From positions 558,001 through 622,000 of the forward strand of contig NC_016078.1 of assembly GCF_000230555.1 (NCBI RefSeq): 64,000 nucleotides of DNA, read 5' to 3'. This document shows, piece by piece, positions 42,293-51,025 of the stretch. Numbering within the stretch: the stretch's first letter is position 1; each line of letters opens with the position of its first letter. This stretch comes from Pelagibacterium halotolerans B2 (lineage in GTDB: Bacteria > Pseudomonadota > Alphaproteobacteria > Rhizobiales > Devosiaceae). The notes under the pieces are model-generated. The model saw only the letters and a program-made list of their open reading frames with translations, ran no database searches and was not told where the DNA came from. The position numbers and the translations under genes were made by a program.

Positions 42293-44668
42293 TTGGGACC
42301 AGGTCTTGATGTGATTGTCGCGCTGATCGCGGTCGCTCCATTCGTTGCGGCCGTGTTCGCGCCCTGGATCAAGACCTTCGCCGGCCCATCGGCCGGCTGG
42401 ATACTGGCCATCGTTCCCGCCGCCATTTTTGCGACCTTCATTTCCTTTATCGGTCCGATTGCCGATTTTTCGGTCATTCGCGTCGGGCTCGATTGGATCC
42501 CGGCCTACGGAATTTCATTTTCCTTTTTTATAGACGGATTGAGTCTGGTCTTCGGCGTTCTGATCTCCGGCATCGGCACGTTCATCGTCATCTATTCCGG
42601 CGGCTACCTTGCCGGTCATCCCCACCAGGGACGGTTCTTCTCTTACATCCTGATGTTCATGGGCTCGATGCTCGGTCTTGTCCTGGCCGATAACGTGTTC
42701 ACCCTGTTTGTCTTCTGGGAGCTGACCTCGATCACCTCTTTCCTGCTGATCGGCTTTGATCATTCCCGTCAGGCCGCGCGCCGCGCCGCTATTCAGGCAT
42801 TGGTCGTCACCGGCGGCGGCGGACTGGCGCTTCTGGCGGGACTGATCCTTCTGACGCTCATCACCGGCCAGAATTCCTTGACCGGCATGTTGACGACGGC
42901 GGGCGCGGCGCAGGAAAGCGCCTTGTACCTCGTCGCCATGCTCCTTGTTGTCGCCGGCGCTTTCGCCAAATCGGCGCAGGTTCCGCTGCATTTCTGGTTG
43001 CCTAACGCAATGGAAGCGCCGACCCCGGTTTCGGCCTATCTGCATTCTGCGACCATGGTGAAGGCTGGCGTCTATCTGCTCGCCCGCATGACCCCGATCC
43101 TGGGCGATACCGAGCCCTGGTTCTGGACTCTCACCATCTTCGGCGGCACCACCCTTTTGATGGGCGGTGCTCTGGCCGTGCGCCAGACCGATCTCAAGCA
43201 GATGCTGGCTTACACAACGCTCGGTTCGCTCGGCTTGCTCGTCCTGCTCATCGGTTTCGGCACCAAGGAGGCCATCCTCGGGGCGTTGCTCTATCTATGT
43301 GCTCACTCGCTGTTCAAAGGCGCGCTGTTCATGGTCGCCGGTACAATCGATCATGGTACCGGCACCCGCGACATCACCGTTCTCGGTGGTCTGCGAGAGG
43401 CCATGCCGATCACCTTCATCGCGGCCGTTCTGGCCGGGTTTTCCATGGCCGGCTTTCCCATTGCCATTGGCTTTCTGGCAAAGGAAGAAATGTATCTGGC
43501 GCTGACCTCCGGCCTCTGGCCTGATCTGCTGTTCCTCGCGGTGCTCATCATCGGCAACGCTTTGATGATGGTCGTCGGCCTGCTCATTGCTTTCAAACCC
43601 TTCCTGGGCGACCTGCGCCCGACCCCGCATGCCCCTCACGAGGGCCCTCTAAGCCTTTATTCAGGTCCGGTGGTTCTGGCCGTTCTCGGGATTTGCGCGG
43701 GCCTGTTTACCGACTGGATCAACCACGCCGTGCTCGATCCGGCAGGCGGAGCAATCTACAATGCCGCGGTCGATGCCCATATCCACCTTGCTTTCGATCT
43801 CACCAACCCCGCCGTCTGGGCTTCCATAACCACGTGGGCGCTGGGCGGCGTGCTGTTTTGGAAGGCCGATGCTGTCCGCTCCGCACTGCGGCGCACCGGC
43901 GAAACTATCGGTTGGACATTCGATATCGGTTTCGATGCCTTCATGTCCGGTCTCGTGCGGTTTGCTGACCGCACGACACGGCTGCTCCATCATGGCCGTC
44001 TCGAGTGGTACCTGCTCTTGATGTTCACCACCTTGGCCGTCGGCATCTTCGCACCCCTGCTCGTCACCGACAGCCTGCCGCCGCTTCCCGCTTGGCCGGT
44101 GCTCAACTTCTATGAGTGGGGCGCCATCGGCATTGCCGCCATCGGGCTCATCGCGGTTCTTGCCTCGCGAACCCGCCTGACGGCTATCGTGGCACTTGGC
44201 ATTCAAGGTTTTGCAGTCGCCGTGATCTTTATGCTGTTCGGTGCGCCAGATCTCAGCTTTACCCAGTTCATGGTCGAAACCCTGACTGTTATCATCCTGG
44301 CTCTCGTCATGACCCGGCTGCATCTTGACGAAGCTGACAGCCGCGACCTCGAAACGGCCGTCCGCGATGGCGTAGTCTCCCTTGCCGTCGGCCTTGGCAT
44401 TGCCGTCCTGCTGCTCGTCGTGCTCCAGACCGATCTCGATCTGTCCCTGACAGAGTTGTTCCGGGCCACCAGCACGCCGATTGCTCATGGGCGCAATATC
44501 GTCAACGTCATCCTCGTCGACTATCGCGCCATTGATACGCTGGGCGAGATTTCGGTTGTCATGGCCGCCGGTCTTGCCATCCTCGCCCTTATCCGACTGC
44601 GAGCCTCGACCAGCGGAACGCGCGGCGCAAGAGCGGGTCGCGGCCGCAAGACCGGGAGTGCACGATGA
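42293..44668 (+). CDS. mrpA: Mrp-type Na+/H+ antiporter subunit A
   Basis: A 791-residue NuoL-like proton-translocating subunit with about 20 membrane helices. Core segments are [54 protein letters not shown] and [21 protein letters not shown], with the conserved lysines and glutamate of the proton channel. The C-terminal part ([42 protein letters not shown]) is the MrpA/MbhD-like extension. It is the first of seven genes A-G. The start is TTG 42293, after a CGGGGGG ribosome site; no ATG serves this frame. It overlaps mrpB by 4 nt. Confidence 0.93.
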   Translation: MGPGLDVIVALIAVAPFVAAVFAPWIKTFAGPSAGWILAIVPAAIFATFISFIGPIADFSVIRVGLDWIPAYGISFSFFIDGLSLVFGVLISGIGTFIVIYSGGYLAGHPHQGRFFSYILMFMGSMLGLVLADNVFTLFVFWELTSITSFLLIGFDHSRQAARRAAIQALVVTGGGGLALLAGLILLTLITGQNSLTGMLTTAGAAQESALYLVAMLLVVAGAFAKSAQVPLHFWLPNAMEAPTPVSAYLHSATMVKAGVYLLARMTPILGDTEPWFWTLTIFGGTTLLMGGALAVRQTDLKQMLAYTTLGSLGLLVLLIGFGTKEAILGALLYLCAHSLFKGALFMVAGTIDHGTGTRDITVLGGLREAMPITFIAAVLAGFSMAGFPIAIGFLAKEEMYLALTSGLWPDLLFLAVLIIGNALMMVVGLLIAFKPFLGDLRPTPHAPHEGPLSLYSGPVVLAVLGICAGLFTDWINHAVLDPAGGAIYNAAVDAHIHLAFDLTNPAVWASITTWALGGVLFWKADAVRSALRRTGETIGWTFDIGFDAFMSGLVRFADRTTRLLHHGRLEWYLLLMFTTLAVGIFAPLLVTDSLPPLPAWPVLNFYEWGAIGIAAIGLIAVLASRTRLTAIVALGIQGFAVAVIFMLFGAPDLSFTQFMVETLTVIILALVMTRLHLDEADSRDLETAVRDGVVSLAVGLGIAVLLLVVLQTDLDLSLTELFRATSTPIAHGRNIVNVILVDYRAIDTLGEISVVMAAGLAILALIRLRASTSGTRGARAGRGRKTGSAR

Positions 44669-45096
44669 ATACCGTTATCTTCAGAACCGCCGCTCCGGCG
44701 CTGACGGCGCTCATGCTGGTGTTTTCGATTTTCGTTCTGCTGCGTGGTCACAACGAACCGGGCGGCGGCTTTATCGGCGGATTGATCGGCGCGTCCGGCA
44801 TAGCGATCTACGGCATCGCGGCCGGCGTCGACGCTTGCCGCAAGGCATTACGTGTCCATCCCATCATCCTCGCCGGTCTGGGCGTTGTCCTCGCCTCGAT
44901 CGCCGGCTTCATTTCATTGGCCGCCGAAGTGCCGTTCTTGACAGGCCTGTGGTGGATTTTCGAGTTCGAGGGCACTGAAATTGCCCTTTCCACCCCGCTG
45001 ATTTTCGACATCGGCGTTTACGCCGTTGTCGTTGGCGCTGTGGGCACCATTGCCCTGGCACTCGAGGGCCATGAAGGCGAAGAGGGGGACGACTGA
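44665..45096 (+). CDS. mrpB: Mrp antiporter subunit B
   Basis: A 143-residue MnhB-type membrane subunit. [28 protein letters not shown] (residues 27-54) is the family signature. Its ATG overlaps the mrpA TGA (ATGA) and its last base overlaps the mrpC start. A C-terminal acidic tail ([10 protein letters not shown]) is present. Confidence 0.93.
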   Translation: MNTVIFRTAAPALTALMLVFSIFVLLRGHNEPGGGFIGGLIGASGIAIYGIAAGVDACRKALRVHPIILAGLGVVLASIAGFISLAAEVPFLTGLWWIFEFEGTEIALSTPLIFDIGVYAVVVGAVGTIALALEGHEGEEGDD

Positions 45097-45473
45097 TGGA
45101 AGTCGCGCTTGCCGGGCTGATCGGCCTGTTCTTCACCGCCGCGGCCTATTTGCTCTTGTCCAAGGCGATAATCCGCATGCTCCTGGGCGTTGCGATCCTG
45201 GGCAATGGCGTCAACCTGCTGATCTTCACCATTGGCCGGCTGACCGCCGAGGTGCCGCCAATTGTTCCGGCGGGCGAATATTTCCCGCTCGAAGGGTCGG
45301 CTAACCCGCTCCCACAGGCGCTGATCCTGACGGCCATCGTTATCGGCTTCGCCCTGTTCTCGTTCCTGCTGGTGCTCGGTTACCGGGCCTATCAGGAGCT
45401 CGATGCCGACAACACCGACAACATGCGCGTCGCCGAGCCTGAAAATGCGCCTCGGCCTCCCCTGAGTTACTAG
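45096..45473 (+). CDS. mrpC: Mrp antiporter subunit C (NuoK-like)
   Basis: A 125-residue three-helix subunit homologous to NuoK. KAIIRMLLGVAILGNGVNLLIFTIG and ANPLPQALILTAIVIGFALFSFLLVLGYRAYQEL are the family core. It shares a base with the mrpB stop (TGATG). mrpD follows after 15 nt, the only spaced junction in the operon. Confidence 0.93.
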   Translation: MEVALAGLIGLFFTAAAYLLLSKAIIRMLLGVAILGNGVNLLIFTIGRLTAEVPPIVPAGEYFPLEGSANPLPQALILTAIVIGFALFSFLLVLGYRAYQELDADNTDNMRVAEPENAPRPPLSY

Positions 45474-45488
45474 GGAACACACACGATA

Positions 45489-47081
45489 ATGGCGACTGCC
45501 GGTACATCATACGACTCGCTCGAACTGCCCACGGCCATGATCGATGCGGCAACGCCTGCCGCCGACTGGATCGTCGTGTGGCCGGTCGCTCTGGCGCTGT
45601 TTGGCGCGGGCCTGCTGGTCATGCTGCGCAATCAGCGCCACGTCCAACTCGCCTTCGCCGCCGCCGTCATCCTCGCGATCATGGTCTCAAATATCTACCT
45701 TTTGCTCCGTGTCTTTGAGAGCGGCCCGATCGCCATGACCATGGGCAAATGGCTGCCGCCCTTCGGCATCACCTTTGCCGCCGACATGACGAGCGCTATC
45801 TTTTCGCTCGCCGCATCGATTGCCGCGCTCGTGGTTGCCTTTTATGCGCAGGTCGAATTAACCGATCGCGGGCACCGCTTCGGCTTTTACCCCATGCTTC
45901 TGCTTCTCTTGTGCGGCGTCAGCGGCTCGTTCCTGACCGGGGACATCTTCAATCTCTATGTGTGGTTCGAAGTGATGCTGATTGCCTCTTTCGGCATGAT
46001 GATCCTGGGCGGACGCAAGCTCCAGCTCGATGGCGCCATCAAATATGGCTTCCTCAACTTTCTGGCGACGACGTTCTTTCTCGTTGCCATCGCCTATCTA
46101 TACGGCTTGACGGGCACGCTCAATTTCGCCGATCTCGTCGCAAAGGGTGCCGATCTGCCCGTCGGTCCGCTGGTCACCGTCTCGGTGCTGTTTCTCTTTG
46201 CCTTTGGCGTAAAGGCTGCCGCTTTTCCGGCCAATGCCTGGCTGCCCGCCTCCTATCACACGCCCGCCGTTTCCGTGTCGGCGATCTTTGGCGGTCTGTT
46301 GACGAAGGTCGGCGCCTATGCCGCCATTCGCGTGCTGACAATGGCTCTGCCTGAAGGCTATGCCCAAATCCAGGCCGTGATTGCCGTTGTCGCGTTCGCC
46401 ACGCTCATTCTGGGACCGCTTGGCGCCATGGCTCAGACCAATCTGCGCCGCGCCGTTGGCTTTCTGGTCATTGGCGGCATTGGTGCCATTTTCGCCGGCT
46501 TTGCTCTGGGAACGACCCACGGCATCGGCGGGGCGATTTTTTACGCCTTCCACTCGATGCTCACCATCACGGCTTTCTATCTTCTGGCCGGTCTGATCGA
46601 GCGCATGACCGGCACCAGCGACATCCGGAGGATGGGCGGCATCTATGGTGCCAGCGCCCCCATGTCGATCCTCTTCATCATCATGGTGTTCGCCATTTCC
46701 GGCCTGCCTCCATTCCTCGGCCTCTGGCCGAAGATTCTCCTTGTGGAAGGGGGTATCCGCGCCGCCAACTGGTGGCTCGTCTTTGCGGTTCTGTTCAATT
46801 CCTTCCTTACTCTTATCGCCGCAAGCCGTCTCTGGGCCTACATTTTCTGGCGCAATGGGCAGGAGGGCGAGCGGTCCGAGCAGCCCAATGAGGACTTGCG
46901 GCCGCTGACTCGCCGAGAGGTGGGCATGGGGCTCGTGCCGACCGCAATTCTCTTCGCCGTCATTATCGTTTTCGGTTTCTTCCCCGATTGGCTTTTCACC
47001 GCCTCGGGCATCGCCGCCCATGATATGCTCTCGCCGGCGCCCTATGTCGACGCCGTGTTCGCACAGGTGCCCCAGCCATGA
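45489..47081 (+). CDS. mrpD: Mrp antiporter subunit D (NuoM/N-like)
   Basis: A 530-residue proton-channel subunit with about 14 helices. LYVWFEVMLIASFGMMILGG carries the conserved glutamate and KAAAFPANAWLPASYHTPAVSVSAIFGGLLTKVGAYA the conserved lysine motif. It forms the second ion path beside MrpA. The start lies at ATG 45489 with an N-terminal extension of about 20 residues; the protein overlaps mrpE by 4 nt. Confidence 0.93.
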   Translation: MATAGTSYDSLELPTAMIDAATPAADWIVVWPVALALFGAGLLVMLRNQRHVQLAFAAAVILAIMVSNIYLLLRVFESGPIAMTMGKWLPPFGITFAADMTSAIFSLAASIAALVVAFYAQVELTDRGHRFGFYPMLLLLLCGVSGSFLTGDIFNLYVWFEVMLIASFGMMILGGRKLQLDGAIKYGFLNFLATTFFLVAIAYLYGLTGTLNFADLVAKGADLPVGPLVTVSVLFLFAFGVKAAAFPANAWLPASYHTPAVSVSAIFGGLLTKVGAYAAIRVLTMALPEGYAQIQAVIAVVAFATLILGPLGAMAQTNLRRAVGFLVIGGIGAIFAGFALGTTHGIGGAIFYAFHSMLTITAFYLLAGLIERMTGTSDIRRMGGIYGASAPMSILFIIMVFAISGLPPFLGLWPKILLVEGGIRAANWWLVFAVLFNSFLTLIAASRLWAYIFWRNGQEGERSEQPNEDLRPLTRREVGMGLVPTAILFAVIIVFGFFPDWLFTASGIAAHDMLSPAPYVDAVFAQVPQP

Positions 47082-47557
47082 GCTTTGCCTTTCTCGTCAT
47101 AACACTCGCACTGGTGTGGGCTGCCGTTACAGGCACATTTACATTGCTCAATCTCTTGCTCGGTGCGTTCATTGGCGCATTGGCCGCACTGTTCATCCGC
47201 GACCGGGTCGACAGGCCATATATGATGCGGCGGCTCGTTCGCGCCCTTTCTCTCGCCGCTCTCTTCTTTTACGAGCTTGCTCTGTCTGCATGGCGTGTGG
47301 CTATCCTCGTCATATCTCCCCGCATGGAAAGACGGCTTTCTCCAGGGATAATTGCCTATCCCCTCACGGTAACCAGCGACATCCAGATCACCCTCTTGGC
47401 GAACTTGATCACGCTCACTCCAGGTACTTTGAGCGTGGAAGTTTCCGAGGATCGAGCAAAGCTTTACATCCATGTGCTCGAAATGAATGACCGCGACGAA
47501 GTCATTGCTTCGATCAGGAATGGTTTCGAAGCACGGATCATCGAGGTGTTTCAATGA
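47078..47557 (+). CDS. mrpE: Mrp antiporter subunit E
   Basis: A 159-residue MnhE-type subunit: two N-terminal helices ([39 protein letters not shown]) and a cytoplasmic tail with the conserved [28 protein letters not shown]. It overlaps mrpD and mrpF by 4 nt each. Confidence 0.92.
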   Translation: MSFAFLVITLALVWAAVTGTFTLLNLLLGAFIGALAALFIRDRVDRPYMMRRLVRALSLAALFFYELALSAWRVAILVISPRMERRLSPGIIAYPLTVTSDIQITLLANLITLTPGTLSVEVSEDRAKLYIHVLEMNDRDEVIASIRNGFEARIIEVFQ

Positions 47558-47880
47558 TATCGGGCCCCGAATTTCTCCATCTGGCGACCACTGTCTCGCT
47601 CGGTGTCCTGACGGCCGCCTTGCTCGTCACCATATACCGCATTGTCGTCGGCCCCAGCCTGCCCGATCGGGTTCTGGGCTTGGACATGCTGATCGCAGTG
47701 GTCATCGGCTATATCGCCGCCATCGCCCTGCGGACGGGATTCATGCTCTATCTCGATATCGCCATCGCGCTGGGTCTTGTGGGTTTTTTGTCCACAGTGG
47801 CGTTCGCCAGGTTCATTCTTCAGCGCTGGCAGATTGATGCGGCAGCCCGGGAAGATCATCTCGAGGAGACCCGGAAATGA
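47554..47880 (+). CDS. mrpF: Mrp antiporter subunit F
   Basis: A 108-residue three-helix subunit ([49 protein letters not shown]). [11 protein letters not shown] is the MrpF signature. It overlaps its neighbours by 4 nt each side. Confidence 0.92.
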   Translation: MISGPEFLHLATTVSLGVLTAALLVTIYRIVVGPSLPDRVLGLDMLIAVVIGYIAAIALRTGFMLYLDIAIALGLVGFLSTVAFARFILQRWQIDAAAREDHLEETRK

Positions 47881-48230
47881 TCGTAGAGGCTCTTTATTAT
47901 CTCGCCGGGATCATGGTGATTGTCGGCGCCTTGTTCAGCTTCGCGGCCACATTTGGCATTGTCCGGCTGCCCGATCTCTATACCCGAATGCACTCGGGCT
48001 CTAAAGCTGGCACGGTGGGCTCGGGTCTGACTCTTTTGGCCATAGCGCTGGTCAGCTTTGATGGCTCGGTTATCCTGCGCGCCCTGCTTGGCTTCGTCTT
48101 TTTCATGCTAACCGCTCCCATTTCGGCCCATCTTCTGGCCCGGGCGGCCTACGTAGCCGGCTATCGGCCGGCAAAGCGCTTCGTTGTCGATGATTTGGAA
48201 AATTCCAGCGCGCCGCAAAGTAAACAGTGA
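47877..48230 (+). CDS. mrpG: Mrp antiporter subunit G
   Basis: A 117-residue subunit with the family segments [42 protein letters not shown] and a hydrophobic third helix ending [17 protein letters not shown]. It is the last gene of the operon. The stop at 48228-48230 is followed by 135 nt with no terminator of strong type before mucR. Confidence 0.92.
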   Translation: MIVEALYYLAGIMVIVGALFSFAATFGIVRLPDLYTRMHSGSKAGTVGSGLTLLAIALVSFDGSVILRALLGFVFFMLTAPISAHLLARAAYVAGYRPAKRFVVDDLENSSAPQSKQ

Positions 48231-48365
48231 TTCATTCTAAATTTCGCCAAGTTGTTGTTCAATGGTTGCAAAATTAGAAGAACGACATTAATTGCGAGGT
48301 TATGGGGTTCCCCCGGGATTAGCCCGCCCCAATAATTAGCTCCCATACGTAAGAAGGGATTTGCG

Positions 48366-48788
48366 ATGACCGTCCCGGCCAACGCCGAGAACAGGGTCGA
48401 GCTTGACCTTGTTGAATACAGTACAGAGATTGTCGCTGCCTATGTCAGCCACAATGCGATTAGCCCGACCGACCTCCCGAAACTGATTTCGGAAGTTCAC
48501 GCCGCGTTGCGGTCGCTTGGTGCGGAAGAAACCGCTGCTCCGGTAGAAGAGAAAAAGCCGGCCGTTCCTGTCAGGAAATCGGTGACATCGGACTATATCG
48601 TCTGTCTTGAGGACGGGAAAAAGTTCAAGTCGCTCAAGCGACACCTGCGGACCCACTACAATCTTTCGCCGGAAGAATACCGTGAAAAGTGGGGCCTCCC
48701 GGCCGACTACCCGATGGTTGCCCCGTCCTATTCCGCCACGCGCTCCAAGCTGGCTAAGGACAACGGATTGGGCCGCAAGGCCGGCTGA
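48366..48788 (+). CDS. mucR: MucR family transcriptional regulator
   Basis: A 140-residue Ros/MucR zinc-finger protein. [38 protein letters not shown] is the DNA-binding motif with the single-finger Cys and His ligands (Cys80 onward). It is a global repressor in alphaproteobacteria, acting on exopolysaccharide, motility and cell-cycle genes, usually with autoregulation. The upstream 135 nt are AT-rich (ATTAATTG), suitable for such binding. ATG 48366 follows AAGAAGGGA. A good terminator lies 24 nt past the stop. Confidence 0.92.
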   Translation: MTVPANAENRVELDLVEYSTEIVAAYVSHNAISPTDLPKLISEVHAALRSLGAEETAAPVEEKKPAVPVRKSVTSDYIVCLEDGKKFKSLKRHLRTHYNLSPEEYREKWGLPADYPMVAPSYSATRSKLAKDNGLGRKAG

Positions 48789-48812
48789 TCGTCTGATGGC
48801 AATCGACCGTAC

Positions 48813-48837
48813 AAGGGCCGCTTAAGCGGCCCTTTTT
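48813..48837 (+). terminator. Rho-independent terminator of mucR
   Basis: AAGGGCCGCTT and AAGCGGCCCTT form an 11-bp self-complementary stem followed by TTT. It lies 24 nt downstream of the mucR stop. Confidence 0.85.
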
Positions 48838-48892
48838 CATTTGCGCGGCCAAACGCACCCAGGACTTATCCCCGCATCGGTTCACCTTCGAT

Positions 48893-48910
48893 ATAGGAAT
48901 TATATCCTAT
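48893..48910. promoter_or_regulatory. Inverted repeat upstream of the DnaA-C-like gene
   Basis: ATAGGA-ATTATA-TCCTAT is a perfect 6-bp inverted repeat 18 nt before the ATG at 48929. It contains a TATA-like centre and may overlap the promoter. A TTATCCCCG sequence at 48867-48875 resembles a DnaA box but with two mismatches. Confidence 0.5.
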
Positions 48911-48928
48911 TTATGAGAGAGTGGTCCT

Positions 48929-49336
48929 ATGACGATTTGGATTTCCACGGCGGCGCGGCTCGAACGCAATCGGTTGTCGCCAGCACAACGGCAAGGCTGC
49001 AAACTGGTTGTTCGCACTGTGGCCGGCGAAACGGGCGTGCGCTATTGCGATTTTTTTGCCCCCTCCCGTATGCGTTTGCATACCGCCGGAGCGCGGCAGT
49101 TGGCCATGTATCTGTGTCACGTCCTCCTGGGGATGACCATGACCCAGGTCGGTCAATTCTTTGGGCGGGATCGTACCACGGTCGCTTACGCCTGTGCGCA
49201 GGTCGAGGATATGCGCGACGATGGAGGCGATTACGATTGTCGCCTCGTCAGGCTCGAAGAGCGTATCGAAGAGGCGATGCGCCATCCTTGCGCCTTGGAG
49301 GTGGTTACCTCGGAGGTTACCCATGCCGGCATCTGA
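48929..49336 (+). CDS. DnaA C-terminal-domain-like helix-turn-helix protein
   Basis: A 135-residue protein whose centre (HTAGARQLAMYLCHVLLGMTMTQVGQFFGRDRTTVAYACAQVEDMR, about residues 51-95) matches domain IV of DnaA, including GRDRTTV, the DNA-binding signature equal to GRDHTTV. It has no AAA+ ATPase region. Such stand-alone DnaA-C proteins occur in alphaproteobacteria next to DUF6456 genes. It may bind DnaA boxes or related sites (inference). The stop overlaps the start of the DUF6456 gene by 14 nt. Confidence 0.85.
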   Translation: MTIWISTAARLERNRLSPAQRQGCKLVVRTVAGETGVRYCDFFAPSRMRLHTAGARQLAMYLCHVLLGMTMTQVGQFFGRDRTTVAYACAQVEDMRDDGGDYDCRLVRLEERIEEAMRHPCALEVVTSEVTHAGI

Positions 49337-49808
49337 TTTTGGCTTGTCGCCGCTGGGGCAATTGGGCCGCCGCCGCAACGGTGAACCGGCCTTTCTCGAT
49401 GCCCATCATCTTAAGGCAGCCGGACGTCTGCAGACCTTGTTCGAACGCAGCCGGCTGCGCGGTCGCACCACGATGAACTATGGCCCGCGCGTCGACAGCG
49501 GGCACGGCGGGCACGCCCGGGACATGAGCGACATGGCTCTCGATGCAAGACGGCAGTTAACAGAACTCTATATGAGCTTGCCTCGCGATTGCGTGGACGT
49601 CGTTATCGACGTGTGCGGCTATGAAAAAGGCATGCAGGATATTGAGCGTGAGCGCGGTTGGCCCAGGCGCAGCGCCAAGCTGGTTCTGCGTATCGGACTT
49701 GACGCCCTGGCCACCCGCTTCGGCCTCAGCGCCAGCGCCACCGGTGACGAAACGGCAAAAATGCGAAGCTGGCTGGGCAATGGCGCAACGCCCACCGAGT
49801 TTGGCTAG
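49323..49808 (+). CDS. DUF6456 domain protein
   Basis: A 161-residue protein. The C-terminal part (RQLTELYMSLPRDCVDVVIDVCGYEKGMQDIERERGWPRRSAKLVLRIGLDALATRFG) is the DUF6456 domain, in which the GWPRRSAKLVL segment looks like a recognition helix. The function is unknown; a DNA-binding role is plausible. It overlaps the DnaA-C-like gene and ends in a TAG that leads into a family D repeat. Confidence 0.82.
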   Translation: MPASDFGLSPLGQLGRRRNGEPAFLDAHHLKAAGRLQTLFERSRLRGRTTMNYGPRVDSGHGGHARDMSDMALDARRQLTELYMSLPRDCVDVVIDVCGYEKGMQDIERERGWPRRSAKLVLRIGLDALATRFGLSASATGDETAKMRSWLGNGATPTEFG

Positions 49809-49906
49809 AGCGTGTCCAGCAAAAGTGGAAACGGTTTTGCGGTTCGGACACGCGATAAAACAAAGGCTTAGAGCCAAGCGGATGGCTGTATCCCGCCCAT
49901 CCGCTT
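49807..49906. repeat. Family D composite element after the DUF6456 stop
   Basis: Hairpin 1: GCGTGTCC (49810-49817) with GGACACGC (49846-49853) and core CAGCAAAAGTGG, GGTTTTGCGGTT. Spacer ATAAAACAAAGGCTTAGAGCC. Hairpin 2: AAGCGGATGG (49876-49885) with CCATCCGCTT (49897-49906), 11-nt loop. Hairpin 1 and the spacer are near identical to the 19.6-kb copy, whereas hairpin 2 is unrelated in sequence. The TAG stop of the gene is in the element's first CTAGAG. Confidence 0.82.
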
Positions 49907-49966
49907 CGCAAGAGCGACAATCGACACTGGAGGAACTGAAGTGAGTCGAAGAAGCGCTGATATGGA

Positions 49967-50398
49967 CTACGCTTGGGTTGCCGCTTGCGCGTCGGCTTGC
50001 AGACGCTTCACCATTGCCGCCAGCCCATTGGAGCGCTGTGTGGAAAGATGCTCCCGCAATCCAATGGAATCGAGAATTGGCAGCGCATCGGTTTCGGCGA
50101 TGTCGGCCGCCATGCGGCCCGAATAAAGCGCGAGAACGATAGCCACCAGCCCCCGAACGATCATCGCATCGGAATCGCCCCGGAAGGTCAGCACGGTTCC
50201 ATCGTCTTTCGCTTCGCTTTCGGTCACCAGCCACACCTGCGATGCGCAGCCATGCACCTTATTGTCTGCGTTGCGCTCATCATCGGACAGTGGCGCCAAC
50301 TCCTGGCCAAGCTCGATGATATAACGGTACCGGTCTTCCCAGTCGTCGAGAAAGGACAGGTTGTCGGCGATTTCGTCAAAGGCGGCTGTTGTCTTCAT
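49967..50398 (-). CDS. sufE: SufE family sulfur acceptor
   Basis: A 143-residue SufE. The sulfur-accepting cysteine is Cys51 in KVHGCASQVWL; the N-terminal helices (FDEIADNLSFLDDWEDRYRYIIELG) and the LALYSGR segment match. It takes sulfane sulfur from the cysteine desulfurase SufS for Fe-S cluster assembly. The other suf genes are not in the window. ATG 50398 starts at MKTTAAFDEI. It lies 46 nt downstream of DUF5330 on the same strand. Confidence 0.92.
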   Translation of the reverse strand: MKTTAAFDEIADNLSFLDDWEDRYRYIIELGQELAPLSDDERNADNKVHGCASQVWLVTESEAKDDGTVLTFRGDSDAMIVRGLVAIVLALYSGRMAADIAETDALPILDSIGLREHLSTQRSNGLAAMVKRLQADAQAATQA

Positions 50399-50444
50399 GG
50401 CCGCTATGTAGCCCCTCAACCGGCCCATTGGAAGGGGCAGCCCA

Positions 50445-50711
50445 TCAGTAAGCCCAGTCTGGACGGGGAGGGGGGAAGGCGTTTCCGGCAGGGGCCCGTT
50501 GCGTTGCGATCTGGGAGAGAACCGTCCGCCCGATGACGCATTCAACGCTCCCGCAATCGGAAGGCATCAGCGTTTCGCTAACCGCCCGAACTCCTTGGCT
50601 GGCCAACTGGTCGCCGGTCGCGCGCGCCGAAGCACCCACATCCATGCCCGTACTGGGGGCCATGACAAGAAAGGCGGCGGAGAGCCAGAAAGCAGAGCGA
50701 AGCACAAACAT
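50445..50711 (-). CDS. DUF5330 family small secreted protein
   Basis: An 88-residue protein with a hydrophobic N-terminus (FVLRSAFWLSAAFLVMAPSTG), two nearby cysteines (SDCGSVECVIGR) and a Pro-rich end (PPPRPDW). It resembles the Rhizobiales DUF5330 family, whose function is unknown. ATG 50711 is chosen to begin the signal segment; an upstream ATG exists at 50780. It lies next to sufE and upstream of the sensor kinase. Confidence 0.7.
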   Translation of the reverse strand: MFVLRSAFWLSAAFLVMAPSTGMDVGASARATGDQLASQGVRAVSETLMPSDCGSVECVIGRTVLSQIATQRAPAGNAFPPPRPDWAY

Positions 50712-51025
50712 GAGACCAACCTCGTCGTCCGAACATATGGACAGCGTTGCGTTGGAGCCTAATGTGCGGGCGTGAAGCATTTTTGGTAAACTTGCCTAAA
50801 TTTTTAAGCAATTGCGGCCGGTCTCGACAGCGGCCCGTTAAGCAAGACTCTGTTTACGCTACCCCCAGAAACCTGCCTCGAACGTTAGCTGATTGTGGGC
50901 CGGCGCCGCCTAATCCGGTCGGACTTAAGGGTGTCTTAGGGCTTGGGTGGAAGTGTGGGCCGGCCAAAGGACGCCGTCCTGAAGCAGCGCCGCTGCGTAT
51001 CGCGGTATTTAGAGTTGAGCGTTTC
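50712..51025. other. Intergenic region upstream of the sensor kinase
   Basis: These 314 bases hold an AT-rich patch (TTTTTGGTAAACTTGCCTAAATTTTTAAG, about 50781-50810) that could contain the kinase promoter, followed by GC-rich leader sequence. I looked for a CtrA site (TTAA-N7-TTAA) and did not find a full match. The open frame running through to the kinase has no start-site support. Confidence 0.4.

Noticed and set aside
48867..48875. True DnaA box before the DnaA-C-like gene
   Set aside because: TTATCCCCG differs from TTATCCACA at two positions; a single site at this match level is not convincing.
50712..51025. CtrA binding site upstream of the cell-cycle-type kinase
   Set aside because: I looked for TTAA-N7-TTAA and found only partial matches, which are expected by chance in the AT-rich patch.
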